Shown here: positions 1 to 11,633 of the stretch, piece by piece
Layout: each line of letters opens with the position of its first letter
How positions within the stretch are numbered: position 1 is the stretch's first letter
NCBI GenBank assembly: GCA_043228905.1
Contig: JBHGNT010000006.1
Span: 18,848,001 to 18,912,000, forward strand
Reading direction: 5' to 3'
Origin: Azolla caroliniana
Lineage: Eukaryota; Polypodiophyta
DNA length: 64,000 nt
Notes under the pieces: model-generated
The model's input: the letters and a program-made list of their open reading frames with translations, nothing else
Databases searched by the model: none
Told to the model about the DNA's origin: nothing
Translations under genes and position numbers: made by a program

Positions 1-577
1 TCCAATTCCAACTGTATTAAAATCAAAATGGTCTATTTTTAGCAATATTCCAAATCTCCAAATGAAAGATCATTCAAAAGAAAGAAATGAATTCCATTCA
101 ATATCAATAAGAAAAAACAAACAAGCGAAAGAAAATAACGGACTCCATTCAAAAGTGAACACCATCACCAAACAGAAGATCAGGCAAGAAAAGAGGAAGA
201 ATGCCAGATCTCCAAAGAAAAGATCAAGCAAGAGAGACTCTTATAACAGGATTCCAGTCAAAAGTGAACATCTCCAAACAGAAGACCAAGCAAAAAGAGA
301 GGAAGAATGCCATATCAAAATATCATATCTTCAAAGAAAAGATCAAGCAAGAGAAAAACTCTTTATTCGAGATAAAAAATCAGACATCAGAGAAAAATTT
401 AAGTAAAAGAAAAGAAAAGGACTTCATTCAAAACCAATGACCGTATCTCCAAACAGAGCATTGGGACTAAGAAAAGAAGAGGGAAACATTGAATACTTTT
501 CAAAGATCCAACAAATGAGAAAAAGTGTCGTTAAAGATCCAATATTTCTCAATCAAAACAAAAGAACGAGGACAGAT
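1..577. other. Gene-free A-rich flank 3' of the NAC gene with an imperfect tandem duplication
   Basis: Purine-rich sequence downstream of the NAC stop codon. Two imperfect units of about 105 bp (roughly 168-272 and 273-373) share the phrases ccaaacagaaga, gaggaagaatgcca and aaagaaaagatcaagcaaga. The Lys/Glu-rich reading frames here are a by-product of that composition and are not called genes. This stretch may hold the NAC 3' UTR or an intron before a further NAC exon outside the window. Confidence 0.4.
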
Positions 578-2624
578 TTATGACATATGCAAAATTCTCA
601 CTACCTTAACATTTCCATCAGGCACATCATTCTCCTTTGTTTGTCCATAAGACGCCACTGGAACTTGCAGCCGCATCCGGCGAGAGGTCGTGCCTTGTAT
701 CGATGTAGCAGCAGCTTCTGCCTTCTGTATAGATAGAACATTTTCTGCTAGCCATTCATCATTCCCATAACTAAGGAAAGGTTGGGGTTGGAATAGATCA
801 AAATTTTGCATTGGTAACCTAGGCATAAACCCATCTGAAGGTGATTTGATATCAAACATCTCAATATAGTCACCATCCGTTTTGCCACAAACACCCATCC
901 CACCATCGTTGTTCTTCAATATGCTTAACATTCCAGCTTCATATAAATCTGGGTGAAGAAATTCGTGAAGGTCATTGCCATCAAGGTGGGTAAGAGGGTC
1001 TTGAAGAGCATTATCCCCGGGTGGAAAAATCATGTTATCCTCATAAGGTTTAGTCACATCATGTGAGTTACCATCTTCAGGAAACATCAGTTTAATGATA
1101 GCATCCATATCTAGATCATGATCAATTGGCCCATGATCACCATATCCCTTGCTTGGATCTACGAAAGTAGTAGAGCTATCTCCATTATCTCTAGGTTCTG
1201 GAAGCTTCTCCTCTATTTCCTCTATCGAAGAGCCAAAGATTTGTTCTATTTCACTATCCTCTGAAGTGACTGGAGCACCATACTGTTCTCCATTTCTTGG
1301 TCCAGGTCCACTTTTCTTCCTTATTCGGCACAGTGTGGGCGCAAAACCTGTATCACCTTTTTTCTCCACATCTTCAATGAGCTTGTATTCATGCATCAAC
1401 CAATCAGTGCGAATACCGGTAGGAGCTCTACCCTCATAATATATCAAAGTTTTTTTAACTCCAACTGTTTGAGACCCAGTGCATACTTTCCTATCCTTCC
1501 CTGTGGCTTTCCAATATCCTTTATTTGTTGTCCGGTTTATACGTGCTGTTCGAGAGTGCTTCTGGTCTCGAGCATTGAAAAAGTACCAAACTGGATCTTT
1601 GCTATCAAGTACGGACATCCCTGAGAAACAAAAAAGAGATTATGAGATTTTTACACTGTTTGAGATCAATGTTATGGATTCACTTCCCATAATCAACAAT
1701 ATAACAACGCATAGAGATTATTCACAAGAAAACAATCTGACATCTTTGAGCTATAGCGACCAATGTTTCTACCATTCCCTTCATAAAGTCAGCAAAAACA
1801 AGGATAAGAGACCATTCAGAAGAAACAAACATTTCTGTTCCTTTCGCAATTTTCTACATTTTGCTTCATAACAATGAAGGAGTTCAGATTATTCATAAGA
1901 AAAAGATTCTAACATTCCTGAGTTACAATGACCAATGGCATTAAGCATCCATTCATTTCATTAAATCAACTAATAGACATCATTAGAAAGAAAAGCATTT
2001 GACATTTCAGAGCTACAATCATGAATTTACTTCATAAATTTTGCATTGATTTCATCACTCGGCTTTTTAGCACAATCTCACCAATTTCTCCAACCAATGC
2101 AATGTTAAGATCATCAACAACAATCTCTAACTAATTATCGTTCAGATAATTAATAAACTCCCATAAATATCTTGTTAATTCGTCTTTCAGATGATGAAAA
2201 AACTCTATTGATGACTCACTAATTCAGATATTAAAATATTTTCACTGATTTACAATTCCAATCCCTAACAAAATTCAATATATTTCGAACTAATCCAACA
2301 TTCTGATCACTAACAAAATTCCATCTATTTCTAATTAATTCACAATTTAGATAATTAACAACGTTCAATCAATTGCTTGCTAATACATCCTTCAGGCTAT
2401 TGATACAAGCAAAAATCAATTATACATATCCATATTGATAAGAAAATGGAAAAATAAGACTTACCACTTAGCTCCCATGGCTCATATTTGTAAATGTCAA
2501 GGTCTGCGATGACTCCATTATGAAAACTTTTTCCATACACTTTATTCTTCAAGTAATAAGCCACAAGCTCTTCATCTGTAGGACTGAATCTGAACCCAGG
2601 AGGAAGGCCACCCTGTTGTTCCAT
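578..2624 (-). CDS. NAC-domain transcription factor, two exons visible (2624-2465 and 1620-578)
   Basis: Plant-specific nuclear transcription factor. Exon 1 (160 nt) starts [20 protein letters not shown], which is NAC subdomain A, and ends in a split Gly codon at a GTAAGT donor. Exon 2 opens after TTTCTCAG. The splice restores the frame and gives 400 residues. The NAC domain covers about residues 7-165: WYFFNARD, then [12 protein letters not shown], then a KKTLIYY...TDWLMHEY block, then an [21 protein letters not shown] end. The C-terminal half is acidic and looks like an activation region, with a late SRRMRLQ patch. The second intron common in NAC genes is absent. The GEQYGAP block and RMRLQ patch recall membrane-tethered NACs, but no transmembrane segment is present. 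A donor-like AAG|GTAGTG at 605/604 leaves open a last exon beyond the window that would carry one. The start is the first ATG before subdomain A. The family is certain; subgroup and true 3' end are not. Confidence 0.88.
1621..2464 (-). other. NAC intron 1
   Basis: 844-bp, AT-rich intron with donor GTAAGT and acceptor TTTGTTTCTCAG. It splits a Gly codon in phase 1, at the usual place between NAC subdomains A and B. No gene is seen inside it. Confidence 0.8.
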
Positions 2625-3133
2625 AAATAGATAAAAACCAGAGTTGAAAAACGAAAACCTAACAGCTTCTGTCTTTTTGAATTTTTTCCAGATTTTTTTA
2701 TTCCTTCGAGGCAGTTGTACGTCCGATCTGTACTTTGATAGAAAAACAGGTAGAGCAGAAATGGCAAACCCTAAGACTTATAGAATAGGGTTGAACAAAG
2801 AACCCCTACCTATAACAGAGAAACATAGGATTTAAAACAGAAACCCTAATCAAAGAGTACAAAGCTAAGGTGAAATAAGGGAGATACTAGTTCACTGAGT
2901 AACAAAATTAGGGTTTAAAAACAACAGAAACCTGACCAAACCTTCAGAGAAAAAACAGAAACCCTCATAACAGGGGGGGGAACTAGGGTTCCAAAAAAAA
3001 AGAGTATCTAGAGACCTAGGAGAGTAAAGAGGCTATGGTCAAGGACTCAGAAACCCTAATCCGATGAACAAAGAATAACAAGGCAAAAGGAGGAGAAACC
3101 CTAATTTTGTATTCGGAGAGCTCTCTCTGCTAC

Positions 3134-3174
<41 letters not shown>

Positions 3175-3475
3175 GAGAGGAGGAGCAAAGACGCGTTGAC
3201 ACGCGTCACGTAGCGATTGGCTGGCCACCGTGTAAGCATTCCCTCGTTTGCGTCTTCGACACGTTCGTTCATTTTGATTGAAACCCAAAAAGAAGAAGAA
3301 GAAGAAGAAGAAGAAGTAGTAGTAAATAAAATTAAATAAATAAATAAAAGAATGAATGAATGGATGAAAGGATATTTTTTCAATGTTTTCTCTGTAAAAG
3401 CTAAGGATCCACACATGTAATGATTGGAATTTGGCATCCCACAGAGAGAGAGAGAGAGAGAATCTGGAGTAATGA
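2625..3475 (-). promoter_or_regulatory. NAC 5' flank: probable 5' UTR and promoter
   Basis: Upstream of the NAC start on the minus strand. It contains many AAACCCTA-type telobox motifs (about 2770-3110) and, on the minus strand, a CT-rich tract typical of plant leaders. No TATA box or transcription start can be fixed by eye. Confidence 0.4.
3137..3171. repeat. (GA)n microsatellite in the NAC 5' flank
   Basis: About 17 GA units, read as CT on the NAC strand, so a pyrimidine-rich leader tract. A (GAA)n tract follows at about 3292-3316. Confidence 0.9.
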
Positions 3476-4918
3476 TTGTGGAGTTGGGTGTGTGTATTTG
3501 CTTGCTTGGCCGCGTTAACCTATGTTTTCTGTTGTCAAAGCTTTATATCGGTCTCTGAAACATTCATTCATCCATTCATTCGGTGTCTGAGAGACACACA
3601 CAGTCGCCTGAGAAAGGCCAAAAATTTATGCAGACTTATGCCATGGATAACACCAAGCAATGCTCTCGAACCCTCAAACCTCATTACAAACTCGTAATGC
3701 CTTAGCCTTACAAGTGGTTTTACTAGACGATCAACAACCAAGTTGAATCCACTAAGTCGCCATCCGTAAATTCACCTCAAAACATAGATATCAACGCATG
3801 GAGTGGAACTTTAACCCCGTATCCTCAAATACAACCACAATACACTCATTGATTGCATGGTATTTTGATACAATTGTGAACCCATCAAGAAACATAGGGC
3901 AACAACTTATTCATCTATTCCAAATTCCCATATTTCTATAGCAACTTATGGTTAAAATTGAAGCTTGTCATGAGAACAAAACATCAATGTGAAAAGCGCA
4001 AAATTTTGTAAGGATCGAAAAACATTTTCGAACCCGCTTTTTCATAATACTTTTGATAAGAACCACGATAAGTTTTTTACCACCATCAAATGGCATAATA
4101 ATGGTTGGTGAGAAAGCTTTGAAGAAATCGCAAACATGTGAAGTCAACACGAAAGAGACTTGTGCAAATATGTGTTTTAACCAATCATATGCACAGGAGT
4201 TGTGATGGAAGCTAAGGAGGAGGAGATAATTGAGCAATATTGGGCTACAATTCATGAAGTTGTGGATCATGAATTAAAGTTCCCTCTACCTAACAACCGT
4301 GATGCGTGATGGTGGATGCGGAGTTTATTACATATGCTGTGGTTGTGGGGTGTTGGGTCCCTTAGAAGAACATTCTCAATGACTTCTCCATGTTCTTTGC
4401 TAGAGTTATTATCTAATTTTTAATAGAAAACATAAGTTTTGTAGTAGATTGGCTTCAACCATGGCTTAATCCATGGATGGTGTTTTAAATAAAACAGTCT
4501 TGAAGATGGTAGGTTTTTCATGAGGTTATGTTCAAACCAAGCAAGGATTATTAAAATGGGGATTTTTGGCAAACAAAATTTCGAACACTAATGGGAAAAT
4601 CCTTCAAAGAGAGAGGATTGATCAACAACAACATCTCTCACTCTTCATAGTAAAAAGGAGAAAATCCAAGAAAAATGTGAGAGCTTTTTTGGTGGTTGTT
4701 GTTGTTGTTGCTTTAGTTTGTTTCAGTGGACTGGACTGTGGAGGGAAGTTTCCACCAAAGTTCCTCCTCGGTCTGGGCCTCGGAATTTCCACGAAGGTTT
4801 CGGGTTCTGTTGCAAAGGGGCGTTTTCCATACATAGCAGGAATTTCTCACGAAGAGGTTTCTGTTGTGTTCCAAAGAGCCCTTTTACATACATAGCAGGA
4901 AATTTCTACGAAGAGGTT

Positions 4919-4953
<35 letters not shown>

Positions 4954-4954
4954 G
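4919..4954. repeat. (TGTC)n microsatellite
   Basis: About nine tandem TGTC units followed by tgacaggtagacg. Confidence 0.9.
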
Positions 4955-5045
4955 ACAGGTAGACGAGCAGAGCAGAGCAAAGGAAATAAAGGGAGAGGGC
5001 TGGGCGAGCAATGGCGCGCTGCCTCTGCACTACTAACTAAATAAA

Positions 5046-5370
5046 ATACACACACACACACGTGTGTGTTGTTGTACACATACACATACACTGACATACA
5101 TACATACATACATACTGCACTATACATATACGTATACACTCACTCCTACACGTATATACATACATAGATAGATAAATACTCATATTACTCCCAAGCTAAC
5201 TCATCCCAACACACTCGCAAAGTATTGCGCATACATATATAATACAAACATAGTATATACATATGTATAGTATACACATATTTACACCGACCCACGTATA
5301 ATTGCACCCATCGACAAAGCAAAGGGCTAAAACATACATACATACATATACACACACACACACACACAAT
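5046..5370. repeat. Cluster of CA, TACA and related microsatellites
   Basis: Alternating purine-pyrimidine DNA with (CA)n at 5046-5063, (CATA)n at 5091-5116 and a mixed CATA/CA tract at 5333-5370. Confidence 0.8.
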
Positions 5371-6431
5371 CCTATAAGATTACTTATTTGCACTTGAACC
5401 AACCACTAAACTGATAAACACATGGAGGCTATACCCACATACATGCATACATACTAGCGACATACAACAAGATTGTGAGTATTGACTTATACTGATATCC
5501 CTAAAGGTTGCCGTTCACGCACATCATACATTTCCAGAGAAGGGAAACTGCATGTGTTGTCACACATCTCTAGCGGAGTATTATCTGAAATTGCTACTCT
5601 ACATAAGGAATGCCATCTTCTTTGGTTCAAGTGCTTGCAAACTCCAAATGTCCGACCACTAACATTTCATGGTACTATTGGAAGGCTCAACATTGAGAAC
5701 AACCGTTAGGAACATAGAATAAATTATTTTGAAAAAACAAATAGTCATGCCCTACTGAATTTGTTATAATATTTACAAGAACTCTTTAACCTTGAACAAG
5801 AGTCACGATCTAGATCAATATGATTGAGGCGCATTTTGGTGTGAATTCATTTACTTCAAGATCACTACGAATGGAATCAATAATAGTTGAATATGTGGGT
5901 GCTTTGGACAAGGTAGTTTCCTCAACCACAATTGATTAGGACACAAGAGAATCTGCTTTGATGGTAAAAGTTGGCTCCCATAGGTAGGGTGTCAAAAAGT
6001 AGGCTCTCCTAGACAAAGTGCTTTTGTTTGTCAAAAGCAAGTTTTTCTAGACAACGCGTAAGCAATTGCACCCATCATGCTTGTCATCAAATCAAGATTC
6101 AAGCATTCTAGAAACATGTCAAGTTCTTGTGAACATTGTTAAACTATAGACTTGTGTTTGTGGTGGCCACATACTTCTCTTTGTACCATAAATTTAAGTA
6201 TTGGCTATTTACATAAATAGCCAAAACGAATACATTAACTCAAATTTGTTAATAAAGATACAACTTCTTGTAATGCTTTGGTTGTTGCATAATTTCTTTT
6301 TTTTCCGTAATAATGTCTTTCATCATGAACGAAAACATCACCGTGACTAAGTTACACCAAACTTTAGAACTCTATGGATCTAAATACTATGAACTCATTC
6401 CCACCATACACATGTCACCTTGCACAATTGG

Positions 6432-6459
6432 CTCTCTCTCTCTCTCTCTCTCTCTCTCT
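6432..6459. repeat. (CT)n microsatellite at the LINE-A 5' edge
   Basis: About 14 CT units. The sequence just after it is clearly more GC-rich than the upstream DNA, so this may mark the 5' end of LINE-A. Confidence 0.7.
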
Positions 6460-6846
6460 GCTACCGTGTTGCACCGCCTAATGTCACGTTGTCGTCTGCT
6501 ACCATCCGTTGCCGTCTGTTGTCATTTGCGTGTTGCATGGTCTACTGCCATACTGTCGTCTCTTGCCGTCCATCGTCCTTACTGTCGTGCTGTCGTGTTC
6601 TTTTCTTGACATTGCCTGGTGCCGCTTGGTGTACGTGCATGGTCTGCATTGCGATCTTGTTGTTGTAAAGTGCACATCCTTGGACCTTTGAGGTGTGTGG
6701 GTTTCACCTCGAGTGTCTGCCTTCGTCGGTGGGTTCTTTCGGTGTGCTCGTCGTGTGCTACGAAATGCCGATGTGACTGCGACATACACACAAACTCGGG
6801 TAAGTCTCGCACCCATTTATTTTATCTTTTTCTTATTGACACCACA

Positions 6847-7661
6847 ATGACGTCTAAATGAGCTAAGGAACATAAGGATATACAAGACGAAGCTATAAGT
6901 AAAGAGGACTTTTTAGTTATGTGTAATCGTTTAACAAAAATAGAGATGGATATGAAAAAATGGGCGAAAGACGCCGAAACCCACAAGAAAAAAGATAGAG
7001 AGGAAAAAGAAGCCCTCAAGGCCGAAATAGAGAAACTTAAAGTGGAAAACACCAACCTTAAAAAACAACTTAATGACATCGAGGTATCTAGGGAGGACGG
7101 TGAAATATCCTCCATAGAGAATATAAAAGACAAGATTAAATAAGTTAAAGAGGAAGTTAAAAATAACATAGAGTTAGCTAAAACGGGTTGGGTAGATGTG
7201 GTTAAAAGAAACAAAAGATGAAAATATTGTTAATACCACCCTTGAAGAAGAGAAAATGCGTCAGGCCCAATGCTTAAATGTATGTGTCACTGGGCTCAAG
7301 GAAGGTGCATCCCCAGACGAGGATGCACAAACACTTTGGAAAATGTTAGGGTACACCACGGGCCTACCTATCACCAAAGCTTGGAGGGCCGAACGTGACA
7401 CAACTAGGAAGAGAGCCTTAGTCCTTCAATTTAAAGACTTAAGACTCTAGAATCATTTTCTTTAAGAAGACACCAATTCTTCGAGGATTGGGTCGGGACC
7501 CTATCTATCTCGATGAAGACCTCACTAAGATGCAAATTGAGCATCGCAAGAGTTGTATGCCACGAGTTATGCAAGCTCGTAAAGAAGGGCATCATGCCTT
7601 TTATCGAGACGGGTGAGTGATCATAAATGATCGCACTACTAATTGACGGCGTGTGGCCCAT
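6847..7661 (+). pseudogene. LINE-A ORF1: coiled-coil RNA-binding-type protein, broken
   Basis: Starts at ATG 6847, but the fifth codon is TGA. From about 6919 a charged heptad-rich stretch (KKKDREEKEALKAEIEKL, then VENTNLKKQL) predicts a coiled coil of about 50 residues. A second block at 7196-7450 includes CLNVCVTGLKEG. After a frame change at about 7450, a basic block has PIYLDEDLTKMQIEHRK and ends near a FYRDG motif. A coiled coil followed by a basic C-terminal domain is the layout of L1-type ORF1 RNA chaperones, which coat the element RNA. The short spacing to ORF2 (ATG 7683) fits. At least two stops and one frameshift make it non-functional. Confidence 0.6.
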
Positions 7662-7682
7662 GTGACAGAAAATACACTTACG

Positions 7683-10600
7683 ATGACCTTATGGAATTGT
7701 AACGACGCACTCTGGACACACCTCGACCACCTAGAGGAGATAATAAAGGTATCAGATATACTTTTCTTGATAGAAACACACCAAAGCCCAAATAGAGTCC
7801 GCTTTTAGACAAACCTCACGTCGATGCACTACCAGGGGCTCTGGAGGTGTCACAATATTGTTTCGGAGAGAGCTACATAATAGGATAGAAATACCGAGGA
7901 TAGACCCAAAAGCTCGTTTTATGTGGGTGAAAGTCTCCACAAGCAAGGACAAGGCAATATTTTTCACCATTTGTTACTTTCCCCCGAAAGGATCTTGTTA
8001 TAATCTGGCTGGCAAGGTGAGATTAGTTGATGAAGGAGTGCCACATGGGCCTTCCCTATACGAACCTCTATCGGATGACATAATCCGATATTCTTCCCAA
8101 GGAGAAGTATTCCTTGTAGGAGACTTCAATGCGAGAACCCAATCCCGAAAATACATAGTATTTCAGATGAATAGAAACCTAGAAATGGTAAATGTCGACC
8201 CTTTAGACATAGGCACCACATGTAGATCAAAGGATCAAGATGTGGACGCCACGAGCTTTGGCCATCATTTGCTCAAACTTGGCAGCCGGCATCGGATGGT
8301 CATATATAATGGTTTTGCCAAGTGGCCAGGCTCGACAGAGCTCACATGTTTCCCATATGGAGGACCGGAAAGCATAGTTGATTATCTAATAGGACACCCT
8401 GAAGCAACCCACATGATTAACTCCTTCCAGGAGGCCCCATGCCCTATTGGCGCGGACCATAGTTTCTTATACTTCGAGCTAAAATGCGATATCTCTAACA
8501 TCACCAAATCTAGTCAACCACGCCATCACACAACAATACATCTCACCCATGAGCTCTCTGACATATACTCTCGACATGGTCAAGCCCATCTCTCCTCCCT
8601 TGATCCCACCCTACCTTTAGAGAGCCTTAGTATGAAACTCACACACATCCTTCACTCCGCAGCAGTTAATAGTTTCCCATATATGAAATACTCCAATCAA
8701 GGTAGATTAGGATCTATGCCAGAAAATAGATGATATGATGAGGATTGTAGGAACTTACATAGACAACTTACAATATCGCAACTTAGTGGTAGTATTACCT
8801 CAGTACAAGCTCGCAAAGAAATGCGCAAGATGACACGTCATAAGAGACCAAAATGGGAGGCATCCTAGTATTAGGAACTCTACCATATGCTCATGAGTAG
8901 CAATTGCGCCACTGCATGGAAGAGATTACAGGAACCAAGACCACAAACACCCATCGAAGATCCGAAACCTGGCACACATATACAGAGAGACTTTACCAAA
9001 TCCCAAACCAACCACCCATTCCAATGCCTTCCACACCTCGACCTACCATGGGGACACTTTTCACGACCTCTAGGGACCGAAGGTCATAAAGAAATTACAA
9101 CATAGGAAGTCCATGGACCACACAAGATTGCAAGCAGAACACATCATATATGCGAGAGAGTGCCTAGCTCCCTTGCTAACTCTAATCTTCAATCGTGCCC
9201 TCACGGAGGGTTTTCCACCACAATGGACTATGAACACAGTGCCCCCCATACATAAAAGGGGGGACCCCATGCACCCAAATACATATAGGATGATTATGAT
9301 AGGTCATACCCTTGCTAAATTATATGGTGCAGTAATGGAGGCAAAGCTTAGCGATTATATGGAGACCCTAAATCTTCACGCACTTGGACAGGCTGGCTTT
9401 AGACGAGCCTTCTCCACTATTGATCATATCTTCACACTTAGATGCTTAATTGACTAGACTAAGGCTCACAAGAGGAAAGTATATTGCTGTTTTGTGGACT
9501 TCTGCAAAGCCTTTGACACGATCCCTAGAGAGTGGTTGTTTGATAGGCTTAAAAGCTTGAGGATACCAAATGACATGGTTTGGGCCATCTACACACTATA
9601 TGAACAAATGTCCGGGTGTGTTTGATGCCCAGGTGGCCTATCCAATTGTTTCACTAGCACTATTGGTGTAAAACAAGGTTGCCCCCTATCTCCGACTCTT
9701 TTTGGGATCTACATTGATGAGATCACATATTTTATTGCTCGTAAGGGAGGCAACATACTAGTCCTTGGGGATACGCAGGTTCGTATCTTGCTCTATGCAG
9801 ACAACATAGTTTTGCTCTCTGAATCCAAACACGACCTACAAAGGCACCTTAATGCCTTAGATGACTTTTGTGCACAACGAGGAATGGTAGTGAATCTAGG
9901 GAAAACTAAAGTCCTTATCTTCCACACATTGGCCCAAGTTAGAGCTAAGTGTCACCTAACTATCTCCCATAGCCTAGTTGAGGTGGTTGTTTCATATGTC
10001 TATCTTGGAGTCACTTTCAATGCCCGCTCAGGTAAATTTTCGATGACAGAAGCAGTGAAAGATAGACTTACGAGAGGACATGCATCACTCTCACTCCTCG
10101 AGAGACAATGCCATCAAGCATACTTTTAAGAGCCACAGACTAAAGGGTGGCTCTTTGACTCATTAGTGACTCCCTCCCTCATGTATGCATCAGTGGTTTG
10201 GGCTCCAGGACTACCATCTTTCATGTGGACGCAATTAGAGAGACCATTGGTGACATTATTAAGGTTGAGTTCACTTTATCCCCGATGTTAGTAGAGGCAC
10301 TTTTTCAACTTTTAGTCTTTATCCACAGGATACATAGCCAACCACATGATAGAATATCCCATCAAGCCTTTAAGGCCTCTCGATCACTGTATGAGTCTGG
10401 CTATACTAGGTCATGGTATGACATGATGGTGAGTTGGCTTCTTGCGAACGGTCTAGAGATTAATAACCTCCCTCCTCTTAGGTACAACCACACGATTGAT
10501 AACATTTTAATCTCTCATGAGGACCGCAATAAAGTAATACACCAAGAAATATGGCAAATTTACACTTGGTATAAATGGATCACCCCACTAGAGCCACTCC

Positions 10601-10968
10601 CATCTAAAATGTTGCATTATAAGGAACACTTCATGCACTTCTCTAAGTTAGGTTTTATTACGCGGCCAAAATATCTAGATGTATTCTTACCACATGCACT
10701 AAGGGTTTCCATTGGACAACTTAGAATATCATCTCACCAACTTGAGATTGAGAATGGTCGTACTAATGGAGTCCATAGGGAGGAAAGGATATGTAGGTTA
10801 TGCCACATAGAGATAGAGGATGAGTACCACTTTACATGCAGGTGTCCCACCTACGCCGAGATAAGGGCAAAATACCAAGACATACTTGGTTCCTCTCCTA
10901 CCCTCCCCAAACTATTAGATACTCTAGATATAAAGAAATTAGGTAGATACATCCTAAAGCTAAAATAA
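7683..10968 (+). pseudogene. LINE-A ORF2: AP-type endonuclease, reverse transcriptase, C-terminal Cys/His motif, broken
   Basis: About 1095 codons from ATG 7683. The endonuclease/exonuclease/phosphatase domain shows LWNCN and LFLIETHQ near the start, VFLVGDFNAR at about 8109-8138 and a terminal GADHSFLYFEL at about 8450-8480. These correspond to the Asn, Glu, Asp and His catalytic positions that nick target DNA. The RT domain (about 9110-10130) has FVDFCKAFDTIPREW, GVKQGCPLSPTLFGIY and LLYADNIVLLSES; the usual YADD is YADN here. The C-terminus has CRLCHIEIEDEYHFTCRC at about 10790-10845, a CCHC-like cluster. Stops occur near 7807, 8731, 9457, 9625 and 10128, so it is dead. Clade was not assigned; it does not look like typical angiosperm L1. 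Confidence 0.8.
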
Positions 10969-11018
10969 CACAGAGAGAATAAGTTACAAAATACTGACAA
11001 TAATGTTGCTAATCTTCA

Positions 11019-11457
11019 TGTTGAGATATCAAGCTCAACTAGTTTAATCTAGTTAGTCAACACATGTAACTTAGTAGTTACCTAGATCGAATCTAGTTAA
11101 TGTGTTGACCTTAAGCCTTTAAATAGGACCTTGTACTTAAGTGGGATATTCTAGATCCTCCACTCCTTAGTACATTTAATGTAGGACTTACACATAAGTA
11201 CCTATGTTCTACCCACACATGTGCACCTTTGCACATGGGTTGTATATATACCTCATTGTGGGTATTGTTGTATGTTGATGACACTTTTCAATATATTCAA
11301 TCATCCCCCATTTATCTTTGTGTTCAAGTGTAACTTCCTCTCTCTCTCTCTTCCTCTCACACACTCTCACGCGCATATCATACTAATCTTCCGCTGCTTA
11401 ACGTAACCATATAATTAGTCTCTAATTAACCCTAGTTAATTACCTAATTACTTAACA
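11019..11457 (+). repeat. Copia-1 5' LTR
   Basis: 439 bp, starting TGTTGAG and ending CTTAACA. The start can fold as GTTGAG-(8 nt)-CTCAAC. It contains a CT-rich tract near 11335-11350 and differs from the 3' LTR at two sites (a gttg/tttg change near 11267 and a C/T change near 11403). Confidence 0.92.
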
Positions 11458-11469
11458 TGGTATCAGAGC
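11458..11469 (+). promoter_or_regulatory. Copia-1 primer binding site
   Basis: TGGTATCAGAGC directly after the LTR, complementary to the 3' end of initiator-Met tRNA, the usual copia primer. Confidence 0.9.
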
Positions 11470-11633
11470 GCGTGGTTTAGGAAATCCACTAAGCCCACCG
11501 CTTATTCGTGATTGTGTGTTCGAGACACCGACGACAAATCCCGGCTATTCGCTATCCGCTACCGTAGTGCCGCTACGAAGGACGTGTACGTGACCAAGAG
11601 AAGAAAAACAAAACAGAAGACACAACAATCAAC

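Larger units (their letters stand above)
3476..6430. other. Gene-free interval with microsatellites
   Basis: No recognisable protein family on either strand. The short open frames are low-complexity or lack family features; 5482-5709 encodes 75 residues of unknown nature. Microsatellites at about 4919-4954, 5046-5068, 5091-5116 and 5335-5370 create Cys/Val/Tyr-rich spurious frames. Around 3655-3715 the minus strand carries a tRNA-like pair of boxes (a box B resembling GGGTTCGAGAG), perhaps a SINE relic. Confidence 0.5.
6460..11018 (+). mobile_element. LINE-A: non-LTR retrotransposon, decayed, ORF1 + ORF2
   Basis: GC-rich leader (about 6460-6846), a coiled-coil ORF1, then an endonuclease-RT ORF2, all on the plus strand and all carrying stops or frameshifts. 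No LTRs flank it. Copia-1 begins at 11019, 50 bp after the last ORF2 codons. The DNA after Copia-1 (15168-15487) probably continues the LINE-A tail, so the element was broken by that insertion. Its RT lacks the plant-L1 type C-terminus seen in LINE-B at 44 kb and ends in a compact Cys/His cluster. Confidence 0.75.

Noticed and set aside
62-440. Lys/Glu-rich open frames near the left edge
   Set aside because: They overlap in different frames and arise from an A-rich imperfect tandem duplication; no family features.
4906-5402. Cys/Val/Tyr-rich small ORFs on the minus strand
   Set aside because: Pure translations of TGTC, CA and CATA microsatellites.
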